Assembly: GCF_001642475.1 (NCBI RefSeq)
Contig: NW_019174065.1
Location: forward strand, 1-64,000
From: Fonsecaea monophora
Taxonomy: Eukaryota > Ascomycota > Eurotiomycetes > Chaetothyriales > Herpotrichiellaceae
Direction: 5' to 3'
Length of the DNA: 64,000 bases
In this document: one piece after another, positions 20,295-32,404 of the stretch
Layout of the letters: every line of letters starts with the position of its first letter
Position numbering within the stretch: the stretch's first letter is position 1
Notes under the pieces: model-generated
Database searches by the model: none
The model's input: only the letters and a program-made list of their open reading frames with translations
Told to the model about the DNA's origin: nothing
Made by a program: the position numbers and the translations under genes

Positions 20295-21958
20295 TCAATA
20301 AGCGTAGGCAAGTCCACCGTCCCCAGAACTGGCTCTCAATTTCTTGTTCTCAGCCATCAGCCAGATCTTCAACACCCACGCACAAATAACGGTTCCAGCC
20401 CCAAAGCCTGCATTGGCACCCATGGCTGGTAGGTAGCGCGGACCGTCAGAGCTTGGGTACAAATATGGAGTGTAGATGTAAGAAGCATTGGCCACAATGT
20501 TGACAAATCCCAAGGAAATCGCTTTCTTTTCTGCTGTTTGTCCGAGTGTCGCTGATACCCATCCGAGGATGCATGAGTTGACGGAATAGACACCAGCCGA
20601 GAACAGAAAACAGGCGACATACCGAGCAGCCGTGTTAAGAGTCGCCGCTGCTATAACAAAGCCCGCCACTCCCATAGCCATTCCACCGGTAATGTGCCAC
20701 GTCCGCTCATTGAATCTTCCAGAGCTGAGCGCAAGGAGGGGCCCAAAGATTGCTGCAAATACAAATGGCGGACATGTCAGGACCAACGTGACGGTGCGGT
20801 TGAACCCGAGGGTGCCCACCACCGTGGGGAAGAAGTTGTTGAATCCGGCAGAAGAAAGATGGAGATTTTGCATCAAGGCCAAAAGATAGAGACGAGGGTC
20901 GGAGAATGCGACTTTGAGGCTTTGCAGCGCACTTTCAGATTCCGTCTTCTCCACTGTATCCCTGGTAATTCTCTCTTGAGCTATTGCCATCTCTTGCTCC
21001 GAAAGCCAGCGTGTGGACGATGGATGGTCTGGTAACGCCCACATGGATAGTATGGCAATCCCGAATGTGACGACTCCTTCAATGATAAACAGCCTGGTGC
21101 TCGAGTTAGCGAATGCAAGGAGGACTAGATTAAATCCCTCACCATCTCCAGCCTTCTATTCCATGCGCTCCGTCAATCGTAGAAAATATGGCGGCGGCAA
21201 TCAATCCGGAGAATGCAGTAGAGAGAATGTTCGCTGTGTACAAAATTGCAATACGGGTAGCAATTTCTTTTCTGGTATAGAAGATGGATAGGAGGAATAG
21301 TGCACCCGGATAAACTGTAAAGGTTAGCAATGCTTCTCAAATAACCGGTGAGACCTCACAAGGCGCTTCAGCAACTCCCAGAAAGAACCGAGCGATCACA
21401 AGTCCATGGTAATTCTGAACCAAAGCAGTACATGCTGAGCATACAGCCCATAGGGCCATGCAGAAGCCCATGTAGATTGATGGTCGAATCCTTTTGGACG
21501 CCATGAGCATGTTAGATGGTAGCTGCATCAACAAGTATCTGCGACTCTATCAGCGGATATTGACCTTCGAAGCTCAAGTATCTCCTTTTTTACCCGACGA
21601 AGAGAATCGATATACAGGTGTTGTACTGGGACCCTGTGAGGCCGATGTCGTCCTCCAACCCGTTAAGACGTGCTGAGGCAATCGCATTTTTGTCCAACTT
21701 CGCATCTTGTTAGCTAACAGTACACTGCATCATAATCTAACTCACATAGTTCAAGAAATACATCGCCCAGATCATCGGCATGATGCGACAGTCGAGCTTC
21801 CTCACCAGGGCAATCTCTGCTGGATCGGTCTTGCTTGTCGCTCCAGAATAATCGTACGTTTTTGACATCGAGAGCTTTTCAAGCGCATACTCGTCGTCGA
21901 CCAACTCATCATGAGCTTTTTCCACGCCCAGGGACGTCTCAATAACCTTAGGGTTCAT
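20295..21958 (-). CDS. MFS anion:cation symporter (allantoate permease-like)
   Basis: A five-exon gene (21958-21746, 21697-21594, 21538-21360, 21314-21143, 21093-20295) encoding 488 residues with about 12 helices. Family marks: a long cytosolic N-terminus ending in RKLDCRIMPMIWAMYFLNY, then LDKNAIASARLNGLEDDIGLTG after splice 1, FVGYLLMQLPSNM after splice 2, ARFFLGVAEAPFYPGA after splice 3 and GIEGWRWLFIIEG after splice 4. This is the Dal5/Tna1/Vht1 group, which imports carboxylates or vitamins such as allantoate, nicotinate or pantothenate. The substrate is unknown. It is divergent from the PAF-acetylhydrolase-like gene. Confidence 0.9.
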
Positions 21959-23128
21959 GGTAAATGAGAGAATTGTTCAGTCTCAACTTCCAGTTACGAA
22001 GTCTCTTGTTAGGACGATTAGAAGTCTGTAACATGTGTGGACGAATTTGTACAAAAAGCCTTCTTATATCTCACAGGTGGAGCTGTGGAACGAAGAAGCC
22101 CCAGGATCCTCCCCATGGGGTGTACGGTCAATCCGCGTGGCCGTTCAGAATGGATGCCGTCGAGGCCATACAGGTGATTGCGGTGTAGAGTTTACGCGAC
22201 AGAGACTAAGCAGCTCCCATCGGATATGACCAGCATTGCTTTGTGAGAAGGCGGTTTCTTCGAAGGATTATCCAGCCTGACACTTGTCAACGGCTCTTCT
22301 ACAACTCTGCAGTCTCTGATCGAAGTATGGTGAAGAACGGTTCGAGATCAACCGTCCTCGTAGAGAGTGTGAAACGGCCCTGAACCTATTTTTTTCGCGG
22401 TCAATTGCACAGGCTGGCCCGAAGCCTTCGGCTAATTTTCTGGCCGCACCAGCGCATCCTCCATGCTTCATTTCTTGCAAGCCATATTTGATGGAATGAT
22501 CTAAGGTGTATGTAGACGCCTCATTCAACATTGTGCTTCGCTCTCGTCACATAGGAGCAAGTGTTTTAGTGGGTAGCAGTTTGGAAGGTAAGATTGTGGC
22601 AGGTCCAAAGCACATTTCCCTCTATTTGAACGGCTCTTCGAGTATGCAGTGTGGCAGTCTGACCTACTTCCCAGTCAGATGTTCGAGAATAGGGTGGCCT
22701 GGTTTGCATGTTGAGGAATTTGTGAAAGTTGGCACATGCTTCGGGTTCTCGTTGTTTTGCTGTTGATATCCAACGAGTACGCAGTCTTAAGTACCAAGTA
22801 AGGACTTGTACTTGGTAGAGATGATGTCGTCACCGCCAAATGCCTTTGTTCTTGGTGCCAAGACGGGGGCGTGGCCTCCCTTACTTACTACTGGCTCCGG
22901 GGCACGGCGGCACCTAACGCTCTCTCGCTTTTGGTTTCCCGGCGTGCCTGGTGACCCCCCAAGACCCAAAGAGGAGCAGCCTGCGAGGAAAATGTCCGAT
23001 CGAGCTGCTGACTGCGCCACTTGCGACTTTCTTGGCTTCAGAAATGCGTGATATATCAAAATGTCTTCATCTTATTCACGTCACATGTAGTCAACGCAAC
23101 TTGCATACTCTTTCGGTATATCGCAACC
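21959..23128. other. Intergenic region with inverted repeat
   Basis: Divergent upstream region of the symporter and the lipase gene, about 1.2 kb. Small open frames lack motifs. TACCAAGTA (22792-22800) and TACTTGGTA (22809-22817) form a perfect 9-bp inverted repeat with an 8-bp spacer. Confidence 0.5.
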
Positions 23129-24904
23129 ATGGGGTCGATGGTGTGGGAAAGGCTCTGGATGCGCGTGAAGCCTGTCGTGTGGCCGCGCTGGTCATGGAGA
23201 TACGTTCTTTGCTGCTGTGTCGCCACCTATGTCGCCTACTGCACTGTTTTCTCCGCCCCAGCTTTGTCATCGAAGCTACCACCATACACTGGTCCTTACT
23301 CTGTGGGCGCAATCGATGTCGAGCTCCCTGTCGAGACTCGATCCATCCATAATGCGACATTCAAGGACGGTGGCCACCCGGCTTTCCAGGTGAGCAATAC
23401 TCAAGCGCCGCGTGGTTCGTTACAGGCTCTGACCATCGAGCGCAGTTGGAAACTGTCTTGTTCACTCTCTATTATCCCTCTGACAGGGACGCCGTTCCAA
23501 CCAAACCACAGCATTTCTGGGTTCCAAAGCCGCTCAGGGTAACGGGCAAGGGATATGCTCGAGTCGCTCGAATCAGCAACTTTGTCACTAATGCGTTGCT
23601 CACGCTTGGACTGTGGACATTAGTAGGAAACACCAGAATCCCAGCGCACGTCGATGTTCCTCTACATCAATCTCCGGTGGTGCAACTTCAGTTGCCAGAT
23701 TTCGAAGACTATCCTATCACGCACGAAGATGGCTTTCCGGTCATGGTCTTCTCACACGGGATGGCTAGTTCTCGGACCCAGTACACCCAGTATGTCGGGG
23801 AGCTTGCAAGCCGTGGAATTATTGTAGCTGCCATTGAACACCGCGATGGCAGTGGACCGGGCACTATGATAATGAAGCAAGGCTCCAAACCACGGATTTT
23901 GCATCATTTCGACGTCCGCCACTTGAAGTAGGTCTATCTGCTGCTAGAGTCCTAGCAACATCTGACTGGAAACAGGAGCGACTCTCAGTTGGACAGTGAC
24001 ACATTCAAACAGGCCCAGCTCGATTTCCGGCAAGCTGAGGTTGAGGAAACTATTCGAACACTAGAGCATATCAACGTGGGTGGTGGCGAAGAGGTCTTCG
24101 TGTCAAACTCCCGATCCGAAGGCCAATATCTACATCAGTGGGAGGGACGGCTGGCCTTAAACAACACCACAATGGGAGGACATTCATTCGGAGCCACTTT
24201 GGCCGTGAGTTGATACAAAATCACTGGATCATTTCCTTTGGCTAACATTTCCTAGCTCCAAACATTAAAGCAAGGCCCTTCGAAGCTTCTCCCATTTCAA
24301 GGTGCTGTTGCTCTGGATCCGTAAGTCATCTGTGTACATTTCCATTTGCAATGCCTGACCGCCAGCAGTGGCAAGCAGAGCGGACCTCTCAACCACGATG
24401 TCCAGGTGCCGACTCTAATTCTCCATTCAAATTCATGGTCTAAAAGCCATTCTATCTTTTTTGGCAGACCTCATTTCGACGTTGTCAAGGATGTTGTCCA
24501 GGGTGTTTTGAGAAGAGGGAAGGATGCATGGTTTCTCACATCCTGTAGGCGATTGACCCGTATAATCTGGAATACGCGAGCCGCTGACCTCTTTTGCAGT
24601 GGGCACATCCCATCCGTCAGTCACGGACGCGCCACTGATTGAGCCATGGCTGCTCCGGTGGACAACGGGCTCCACGATCGACGCGCACGAAGGTGTCAAT
24701 CAATATGTCAAGGTGTCAGAGAAGTTTCTCAGGTACCAAAGTACAGGGACAAAGAGAGGGATCTTGTCCCAATGCGTTACGCACCCAGAGTATAATATGG
24801 AAGACAAGAACAGCACGGCTTCGGGACCTTTGCCTAAGGAGATCCGAAAATACTGGCAGATCCATGTCGCGCCGTGTGGTCCAGAAGAAGAAAAAGAGTC
24901 ATAG
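23129..24904 (+). CDS. Platelet-activating-factor acetylhydrolase-like lipase
   Basis: A six-exon gene (23129-23389, 23446-23927, 23976-24204, 24256-24320, 24366-24544, 24600-24904) encoding 506 residues of the PAF-AH/Lp-PLA2 family. A single hydrophobic segment near residues 22-42 would act as signal anchor. VMVFSHGMASSRTQY forms the oxyanion region. The nucleophile Ser318 lies in GGHSFGA, Asp345 in AVALD and His410 in the GTSHPS motif, so the Ser-Asp-His triad is complete. It likely hydrolyses short or oxidised acyl chains from phospholipids or other esters. Three introns fall between the triad residues, and all phases agree. Confidence 0.88.
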
Positions 24905-25221
24905 AGAAAGAGTCGATTGAGCTTGGACGCAATCAATCCGAGCTAGAATATTCGGCTATGTATGAACATCTGGAAGGATTGGACTATGTTACGAATGAAT
25001 GACTATAGCGTGGGCGATTATGGAAGAAACTACGTATAATCTATTTCTTGTCAACGCGGTTCTTTCACCCTTCAGCTGAAAACCCGTGTAGCGGCATAAA
25101 GTAAGTGACTTCCCGTTCTTGAGCTCTTGAGTCGCAGCTCAGAAAAAGTCACGTAGGGCTGATAAAGAGCGACCTCCAAACAATGGCTCTGAAAACGTCA
25201 CTCAAACAACTCGTCTATAGG
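24905..25221. other. Convergent intergenic region
   Basis: About 320 bp between the stops of the lipase and the flavoprotein gene. Nothing coding seen. Confidence 0.5.
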
Positions 25222-26617
25222 CTACAGTTTACCCAATTGCTTCCTGTTCTTCACCGCCCGATCATATTCAGCATCGATATCATCTGTCCAAACCCACTGC
25301 ATTCGGTCGATCACACGCTTGTGAATCTCGGGCACGCATTCGTCGAATGGAAGATCCTTCATGATATCCGCCTGCGCCTGATAGACTTCGACAGCATCTC
25401 TGGATGTGCGTTGAACCTTTTGTGCTCGCGGGAGCCGCACGTCCTGATATACATTGACCCAGGCCTCGAGGTTGTCCATCGCAGAAGAAGATCGAAAGTA
25501 ATCCTGGAGAACTCGACCAAGAATATATCCATCTTCAATGGCCTGGCCTGCGCCTGCGCCTTTGCCACTTGTTAGTCCAAGCAACCCATACACATCTACC
25601 AGAAAATACTGACCTTGGTGAGGAGTCATGGCATGCGCAGCGTCTCCCAGTAATACAGCCTTACCTCCGAGATAAACCCATTGATCTAGCGGCTTGCGGT
25701 CATTTATCAGCCATTTGGACGGCTGATCTGGCATCAGTTGGATGACCTTCTGGACTCGTTCCTCAAACCCCTTGAATGCCTCAAAGACCTCCTCTTTCTT
25801 GCCCACCGCCGTCCAACTTTCCCGAAGATCGCCCAAGTTCTCTTCCTTTTCGGCCACAAATGCGACAATGTTGAGCGTCTTGTTGAGGGAGATTGGGAAG
25901 CATAGAAAGTGCCTGTTCTTCCCCAGCCATGTCACGGAATAGGTTTCGAACCCCCACCAGTCCTCAATCTGGGAGATGGGTACCAGACCACGGTATGCGA
26001 TCCTGCCACTGTACTCGGGGTTGTCGCTGGTGAACTGGGCCCTGACGGCCGAATGTATGCCGTCGCAGCCGACAACCAAGTTGGCTGTGGCAGTCGTCCC
26101 GTCCTCGAACCCGATCAGTACCTCGTCTCCCTGCTCCTGTTTGTCTGTCAGCTCCACGGGTCTAGGATTCTTATCACTGGGAACATACCGTAAGTCTCCG
26201 ACACCGTTTGTTGGTATGCAGCCTAGCCGCATTCTTCTGTCTTACAATCTCGACCAGCAGGTCCAGAAACTCGGCACGATGCACGGGGAGCTGCTTGATC
26301 TCGTCCGTATCTACGGATGGTACTGTCACCACATCCGAGCCGTCGTCGAATTTGCGAAAGGTGATCCAGATGCCACTCCGTTTCCCTGAAATCTTCGCCA
26401 CACTCTCCCCGATACCTATCTTATGCAACAGCTTGGCAGCATTGACGCCGATTCCGACACCGGCACCTATCTCTTTGTATTGCGGAGCTTGCTCGTAGAC
26501 GTCGATATCAACGTGCGAGCCACAGTGATAATGAAGGGAGAGGGCAGTGCAGAGCCCGCCAATACCACCGCCTATTATGGCTACCCTTAGCGGGGGGCGA
26601 TCGATTGCTGAAGGCAT
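25222..26617 (-). CDS. FAD-dependent aromatic hydroxylase (salicylate hydroxylase-like)
   Basis: A 432-residue single-component flavin hydroxylase. Exons: 26617-26205, 26161-25614 and 25559-25222. The dinucleotide motif GGGIGG is near residues 16-21, the DG motif GCDGIHS at 169-175, and the GD motif GDAAHAMTPHQG at 310-321. It would add a hydroxyl to an activated aromatic acid using NAD(P)H and O2. Intron 1 is unusually short, 43 nt with donor GTGTCG; it is needed to restore frame and yields LHTNKRPVELTD. Intron 2 is 51 nt and in frame, but removing it rebuilds the conserved HQGAGAGQA. It is divergent from the broken DHA1 transporter gene. Confidence 0.86.
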
Positions 26618-27502
26618 TTTCGGTAAGAAGTCGGACCGGGGACAAAGTTGTCTGGGCTAGTTACTCGTATTATCTATGATTGGATAATAGGTTTCGTTTG
26701 CGAGCAAGACTTGTCAGGTTTTCCACGAGTACAGGCCTTCTGGCACGTTTTCGACAAGGCATGGGCGCGCATCTCCAAATATAGTCCCGCCACTTACCCT
26801 CGCTGCCTCCATCACCCTTGCCAGCACCCAGCAGAAGGGAGTCTAAGAAAGTCCTCAGTGGTCCCCGCCGCTCCACGGTCACTGAATTCTGGGGTGTGAG
26901 CGGAGAAAAGAGCCTCCAATGGACAAGAGTTTTGGAGGATTGTGGAGAAAAGCTTGTGCAGATTGAGTATCAGTCGTGCGTGGGATACACATCATTATCT
27001 CCCCGAGACACCTCATCCACAGTCACTCTGGACCTCAAATTGGTTGCCCTCACAACAGCCCCATGCAGGCCAAGGCGGTCATGGGCCGTCTGCAATGATG
27101 TTGTCCTCAACAAGCCCCATCTTCCCATTCCAACATACCGAATGAGGCGGTTGTGATACATGGCAATCAGCATACCAGGTCAGGAGGTCTGGAAACCAAC
27201 CCACTTCCCCACACGAGTCTCCCATGTCACGGTCAGGATTCATGCAACTACCGAGCACACAGATCCCCACGTTCTTTACTTGCCTAGGCAGGTGCAAATC
27301 CTGCGTTGGGTTCCAGGGTTCATATCTTCGCCACGGGCAGGGAAGGGCAGCAGGTTATGATTTGCCTTCTTCCTGAACCGCATTCCTGGCTCAGTCGACA
27401 GTTCAAGTTGACGCCGTTCTTGCTGTTTAATTCGCATGCACTTGTTGCATACGGCCCTTATATAACGATTTGGATTCTTCTCTCTCGAGTAAGGCGGAGG
27501 TT
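26618..27502. other. Divergent promoter region
   Basis: About 885 bp between the flavoprotein (minus) and the DHA1 transporter (plus). Open frames here lack motifs and overlap each other on both strands. A putative shared control region. Confidence 0.45.
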
Positions 27503-29301
27503 ATGAATATGGAGCAGGACAAATGGTCGTCTGAAGGAGCCGTTGTTGACATTGACGATGCTAAAAGGGTCGAGGTGGACGAGAGAGAAGAAACGGCAGG
27601 CCAGAAACTCGACAAACGGGGTCTTCCTCTGATACCACAGCCAACAGATCGAAAAGATGATCCTCTTGTACGTGAGGCGCTGGCGAGGGCTTTGGGGTGA
27701 ACAGAACTTGTACTGACTGGCTCCAGAATTGGTCACCGATGCTCAAATTATTCGTCCTGTTACAAGTCAGTTTCCTCGCATTCCTCGGACCTATGGCTGG
27801 TGCAATTGTCAATCCGGCTTTCGTGCCGTTGAGCAAGCAATTCAACATCACCATCGTCGAAGCCTCGTACGAACTTACCGTTTACATTGTCGCCGCGGGA
27901 GTAGGGCCCATATTCACCGTGCCACTAGCCAATGTCTATGGCCGAAGACCTGTTTACATTCTTGGCAACCTCCTGGCCGCCGTCACCAATATTGCTGCGG
28001 GCTACTGCAACACCTGGGCTGGGATCATGGTGACTCGCGTGTTCAATGGCATTGGTGCCGGTTCTCCAGGTGCCATAGGAGCAGCAACAGTTTGCGACAT
28101 GTACTTCCTGCATGAACGTGGCTTTTACATGGGTATCTTCACGTTTCTTCTCACCAATGGGCCTCATGCTGCGTCCTTATTCGGTGGCTTCATTGCCAGA
28201 GTCTAGGCTGGAGATGGTGCTTTTTGATCCCAGTGAGTTGATCGAGATGCCAACCACCTAGGGCTGTTTTGCTGACCGGAAGGTTCTCCTATAGGGCTAT
28301 ATCCAGCTCGGCACTTTCGTCTTTACACTGTTTTTCCTACCAGAAACAATCTATTCTCGCCGGTCGACCTCGATTAACCGACCTGAACGTTCTTTTGTGG
28401 ATCTGTTGCTCTTCAGACATTCCGGCTTGCAGGACCGCAAACTCCGGTTCGGAGATTTCCTGAGGCCGTTTTACATGTTGAAGTATCTCTCGATCGTGAT
28501 TCCCGGTTTTTACTACATGACCGCATTTGGATTTGGCTCGGTGTTGTTCGCAGCGACCGGATCAAGCCTGTTTCGGACAGTATATCACTTCGACGTTGCG
28601 CAGACTGGCATGCTGCTCAGCATTCCGCTCCTCATCGGCTGTTTGCTGGGCGAAATGAGTGCTGGGTGGCTCACTGACTACATGGTTTATCGCTACGCCA
28701 AACATCACGGAGGGCGACGGGAGCCAGAGCCCCGTATCAATGCGGTGGTATTGGCAGTCTTGTGCCCGATCGGAATCATCATCGATGGCATCTGTCTGAC
28801 GCACTACAAAACCGTCCCTTGGGTGGGTGCAGCATTCGGCATGGGCATTGCGAACTTTGGCCTCCAAATCGCGACTACAGTCACCTACAGCTACTGCACA
28901 GATGTATGCGGCCCACCCCTCGCCTATGCTACTTTTATGTGTCAATTGGCGCTGACTCGCAATAGTGTTACAAGCCGCAGAGTTCCGAGATATCCAGCCT
29001 CCTCAACGTGTTTCGCAATGTCTTCTCCATGACCATCTCCTTTTATGCGTGAGTATCCCAGCCTCGCTCGCTCCCGGCCTCGATGGAATCCGGATGGCAT
29101 ATAGTTTTTTGGGCTAACCCCATCTTAAATTACCGAAACAGGATCCCATTAGGCGAGCAGATCGAGTATCAGTACGCATGGCTGACCTTTGCCATGATCC
29201 ACATCGTTTTCCTGGTCCCAATGGTCATGCTCCGGTTCAAGGGCATCCAGTGGAGGAACAGCGCGTGGCAAAAGCCACCAACCTTCCATAACGACATCTA
29301 G
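27503..29301 (+). pseudogene. MFS DHA1-type multidrug transporter with frameshift
   Basis: A drug:proton antiporter-like gene in five exons: 27503-27667, 27727-28232, 28295-28903, 28966-29048, 29142-29301. Expected DHA1 blocks are seen: NWSPMLKLFVLLQVSFLAF before helix 1, ANVYGRRPVYILG after helix 2, RVFNGIGAGSPGAIGAA in helix 4, and the QYAWLTFAMIHIV end. In exon 2 the frame breaks: after FGGFIARV comes an in-frame TAG (28204-28206). The next conserved residues, GWRWCFLIP, are read one base back, starting at 28206. One missing base between 28200 and 28206 explains it; no intron can bypass it. The rest is intact, about 500 residues. Either a recent pseudogene or a base-call error. Confidence 0.75.
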
Positions 29302-30343
29302 ACCCAGGATTGCCTCCGTGATCTCTTGCCGAGACATAAGGGGCGACAGCAGTCTCCATCGTCCCTACCTTCCACCTTACGAAAAGGATGAAAAGGCACC
29401 TGGTATCTGTGTGACTGATGGGAGTCCAGCGGGACATTTCATACAGCCGAGAGAGGCAGAGAACCAGCCAGACTAGCCAACGTATTCAAGTAAAAGCCAA
29501 AACAATGAGGGAGCATCCCGTCCGAACAGATCAATCTACTTGTGATATCACGTGGTATTCATCCAAAGCCTTGGCATTATATGCCATCCCAAGCTTGCCT
29601 TTTGCTTGCTCTTCTCTTCTTTTCCGAGAATCTTGTTCGCCATTTTCTTCCCGGGAACTTGACCGAGCAGGGATTTCATCGCCTTTTGTCGCCTCTAGAC
29701 CGTTATCAAACCTCTTCGCTTCGAACCCGCCGAAGTCTTGTATGCAAACCCATGAAGGCTGCTGATGGCGTCATCCTGACGCCGGAAAGGTGATTTGCCT
29801 CCACTGTCGTTTCGTTCTGAGCATTTTCTGTTACCCAGGATGGTCAAGAATCCTAAGAAATAGCCTGCTTGCTCGGCATTTGGCTCCTCGGATCGAATGG
29901 ATCTCCTCAGAGATGGCCAGGCCTGTGGCTTTGGAGACGCAAGAGCATGCCGTTAACATGCATGTGTCGTCCTGCGACTACACGGGACCGCTAATCGTTC
30001 CAGATCACCCCTGAAGGTTTGCAACGCTCTTCCAAGCTAAAGGGCTAGGTCCTAGATTAACAACATGCCAAATCCTACTGGTGTGCAGTCCTGCCATCTG
30101 TTCTGCATCACGGAATGATCCGCGAAGATGTCGTGCTAAACTGCTTGATTCGCGAGTATTGCAATATGTACGGCGTGGATGTCGCAATACGGCCAAGAGC
30201 GGTCCTATCGAACAAGCTATCTACAAGCCTGGCAAGGGAGTGCTGCTGATAGATCATGTCCCGATGTGTTTAAATACCCCTGGCACCTCTGCTATCATGG
30301 GTGTGAAACCAATAGAGACATCAACAGATCAAATTTTCGAAAC
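29302..30343. other. Intergenic region
   Basis: About 1 kb upstream of the second symporter, 3' of the broken transporter. No gene or repeat recognised. Confidence 0.5.
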
Positions 30344-32404
30344 ATGGCGACCGTTTTCGTTCGACCGGTCCTGAATGAAAAGGAGGAAACCATCGTGGTA
30401 AACCGAGTCCTCAATGGAAGCCCCTCTGATTCAAAGGAAAGCATCCCCTCCACCCCAGCCGGTACTCTCGAGCTGGGGGTGCCTGCCGACGAGAAGAAAT
30501 TCTGGTGGCAGAGAGGCCGTGGGTACAACCCTGATGCCATCGCGACCCTTCCGTCCGTGTTCGATGACCCTGAAACGGCCAAGCACTATCAGCCTCGCGA
30601 CGATTGGGAGAATCTCCGACGATTTGATCCTTCGGCGAGATGGACATGGCGCGAGGAATACTCCCTGATACGGAAAATCGACTTCAAAATCATGATTTTT
30701 GCTTGCGTCATGTTCATGTCCTTGGAGCTGGACCGTTCAAACTTGACCCAAGCCGTCACGGACAACTTCCTTGGTGACCTTGGAATGGACACAAATGGTT
30801 CGTGATGCCCAGTCACTTTCCTGGGCAATGAGGACCTTGGCTGATGGCATACAGACTACAACTGGGGAAACACCGTCTTCAAACTCAGCTTCCTTTGCGC
30901 CGAGCTCCCTTCTCAACTGGTTTCCAAGTGGATGGGCCCCGATCGCTGGATTCCTACCCAGATGGTGCTTTGGTCTCTTGTTGCCGGCTCACAGTTCTGG
31001 CTTTCTGGTCGAGCCAGTTTTCTCACTTGCAGGGCCCTACTTGCCCTTCTGCAGGGTGGCTTCATCCCCGATGTATGTCAAGACGCGTGTCAATTTCGTC
31101 TCCAAGAAATAGAGGCTGATGTTTTGTCCAGATGATCCTATACCTCTCATACTTCTACAAGCATGGTGAACTTTCTCTCAGACTCGGCTTCTGGTGGACG
31201 GCCATGTCGATAGCCGATATCATTGCCAGTTTCTTAGGGGCAGGCCTCCTTCGCATGCGAGGGCACCTTGGCTACGCCGGGTGGCGATGGCTTTTCTTGA
31301 TCGAGGTAACAATAACCCATAGACATAACATGTGACTTGTGCTAACGAAATCAAAGGGTCTTCTGACTCTTGTTCTTGGATTGGTTGCATTCATGTTGAT
31401 GCCGCCTGGCCCTTGCCAAACTGCCAACTGGGCAAGAGGGAAGAAGGGGTGGTTTACAGAACGGTGAGTTCTGAACTAACTGACCGAGAAGTCCTAAGCT
31501 GATGAGACGGTAGCGAGGAGACCATCATGGTCAATAGGATCATCAGAGAAGATCCCAGCAAGAGTACAATGCACAACAGACAGCCCATCACCCCGAAGCT
31601 GCTTTGGCACAGTTTGACAGATTATGATCTATGGCCTCTGTATATAATTGGGTTGACCTTCCAAACTCCGATGAGTAAGTTCCCTTCGTTGTCGATCAGA
31701 ACCTGTGACTAACAAGTCAGCGACACCTACTCAATACTTGACCCTGTCACTCAAACAGTTGGGATTCGGCACCATCAAGACGAACTTGCTGGTGGTCCCT
31801 TCTGTCGTCGGACACATCTTGACAATGCTCCTCTTCACCTACCTTGCAGAAATCGTGGGCCAGCTGTGGATCTTCGGCCTCCTCGCGCAAGTATGGGCCC
31901 TCCCATTCCTGTCCTACATCTACGCGATCGACATCAACTCGATCAATAGATGGACGGCATTCGGGATCATGACTGTCCTCCTTGCGTATCCTAGCACGCA
32001 TGCCATCCAGGTCGGATGGAGCTCGAGGAATTCCAACTCGGTTCGAAGCCGGACCGTGAGTGCTGCGCTGTACAACATGGGATGCCAGACCTCTGGCATC
32101 ATTGCTAGCAATATCTACCGGGAAGGTGAGTCTCGAGATTCCCGAGTGAGGCTTGTGTGATTCTAAATGCTGACCGTTCACCTCCCCAGATGATCGACCA
32201 CGCTATCGACGCGGAAATCGAGTCCTTGTCTCGCTGTGCGCGGTGAACATAGGCATCTATGTTTTTGCAAAAGTCTACTACGTCGTACGCAACAAGCGCC
32301 GGGATCGGATCTGGAACGCCATGACGGAGGAGCAGCGTGCTGAATATCTTGCCACGACCACTGACAAGGGCAACAAGCGTTTGGACTTCCGCTTTGCTAG
32401 CTGA
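30344..32404 (+). CDS. MFS anion:cation symporter (allantoate/vitamin permease-like)
   Basis: A seven-exon gene (30344-30797, 30855-31072, 31132-31305, 31357-31463, 31514-31674, 31721-32125, 32190-32404) encoding 577 residues. After a 110-residue cytosolic N-terminus come [83 protein letters not shown] and ENxTREE-like [12 protein letters not shown]. These mark the Dal5/Vht1/Tna1 group. The C-terminal tail has [12 protein letters not shown], common in this group. Likely imports an organic acid or vitamin with protons. It is not closely similar to the symporter at 20295-21958, so not a tandem copy. Confidence 0.9.
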
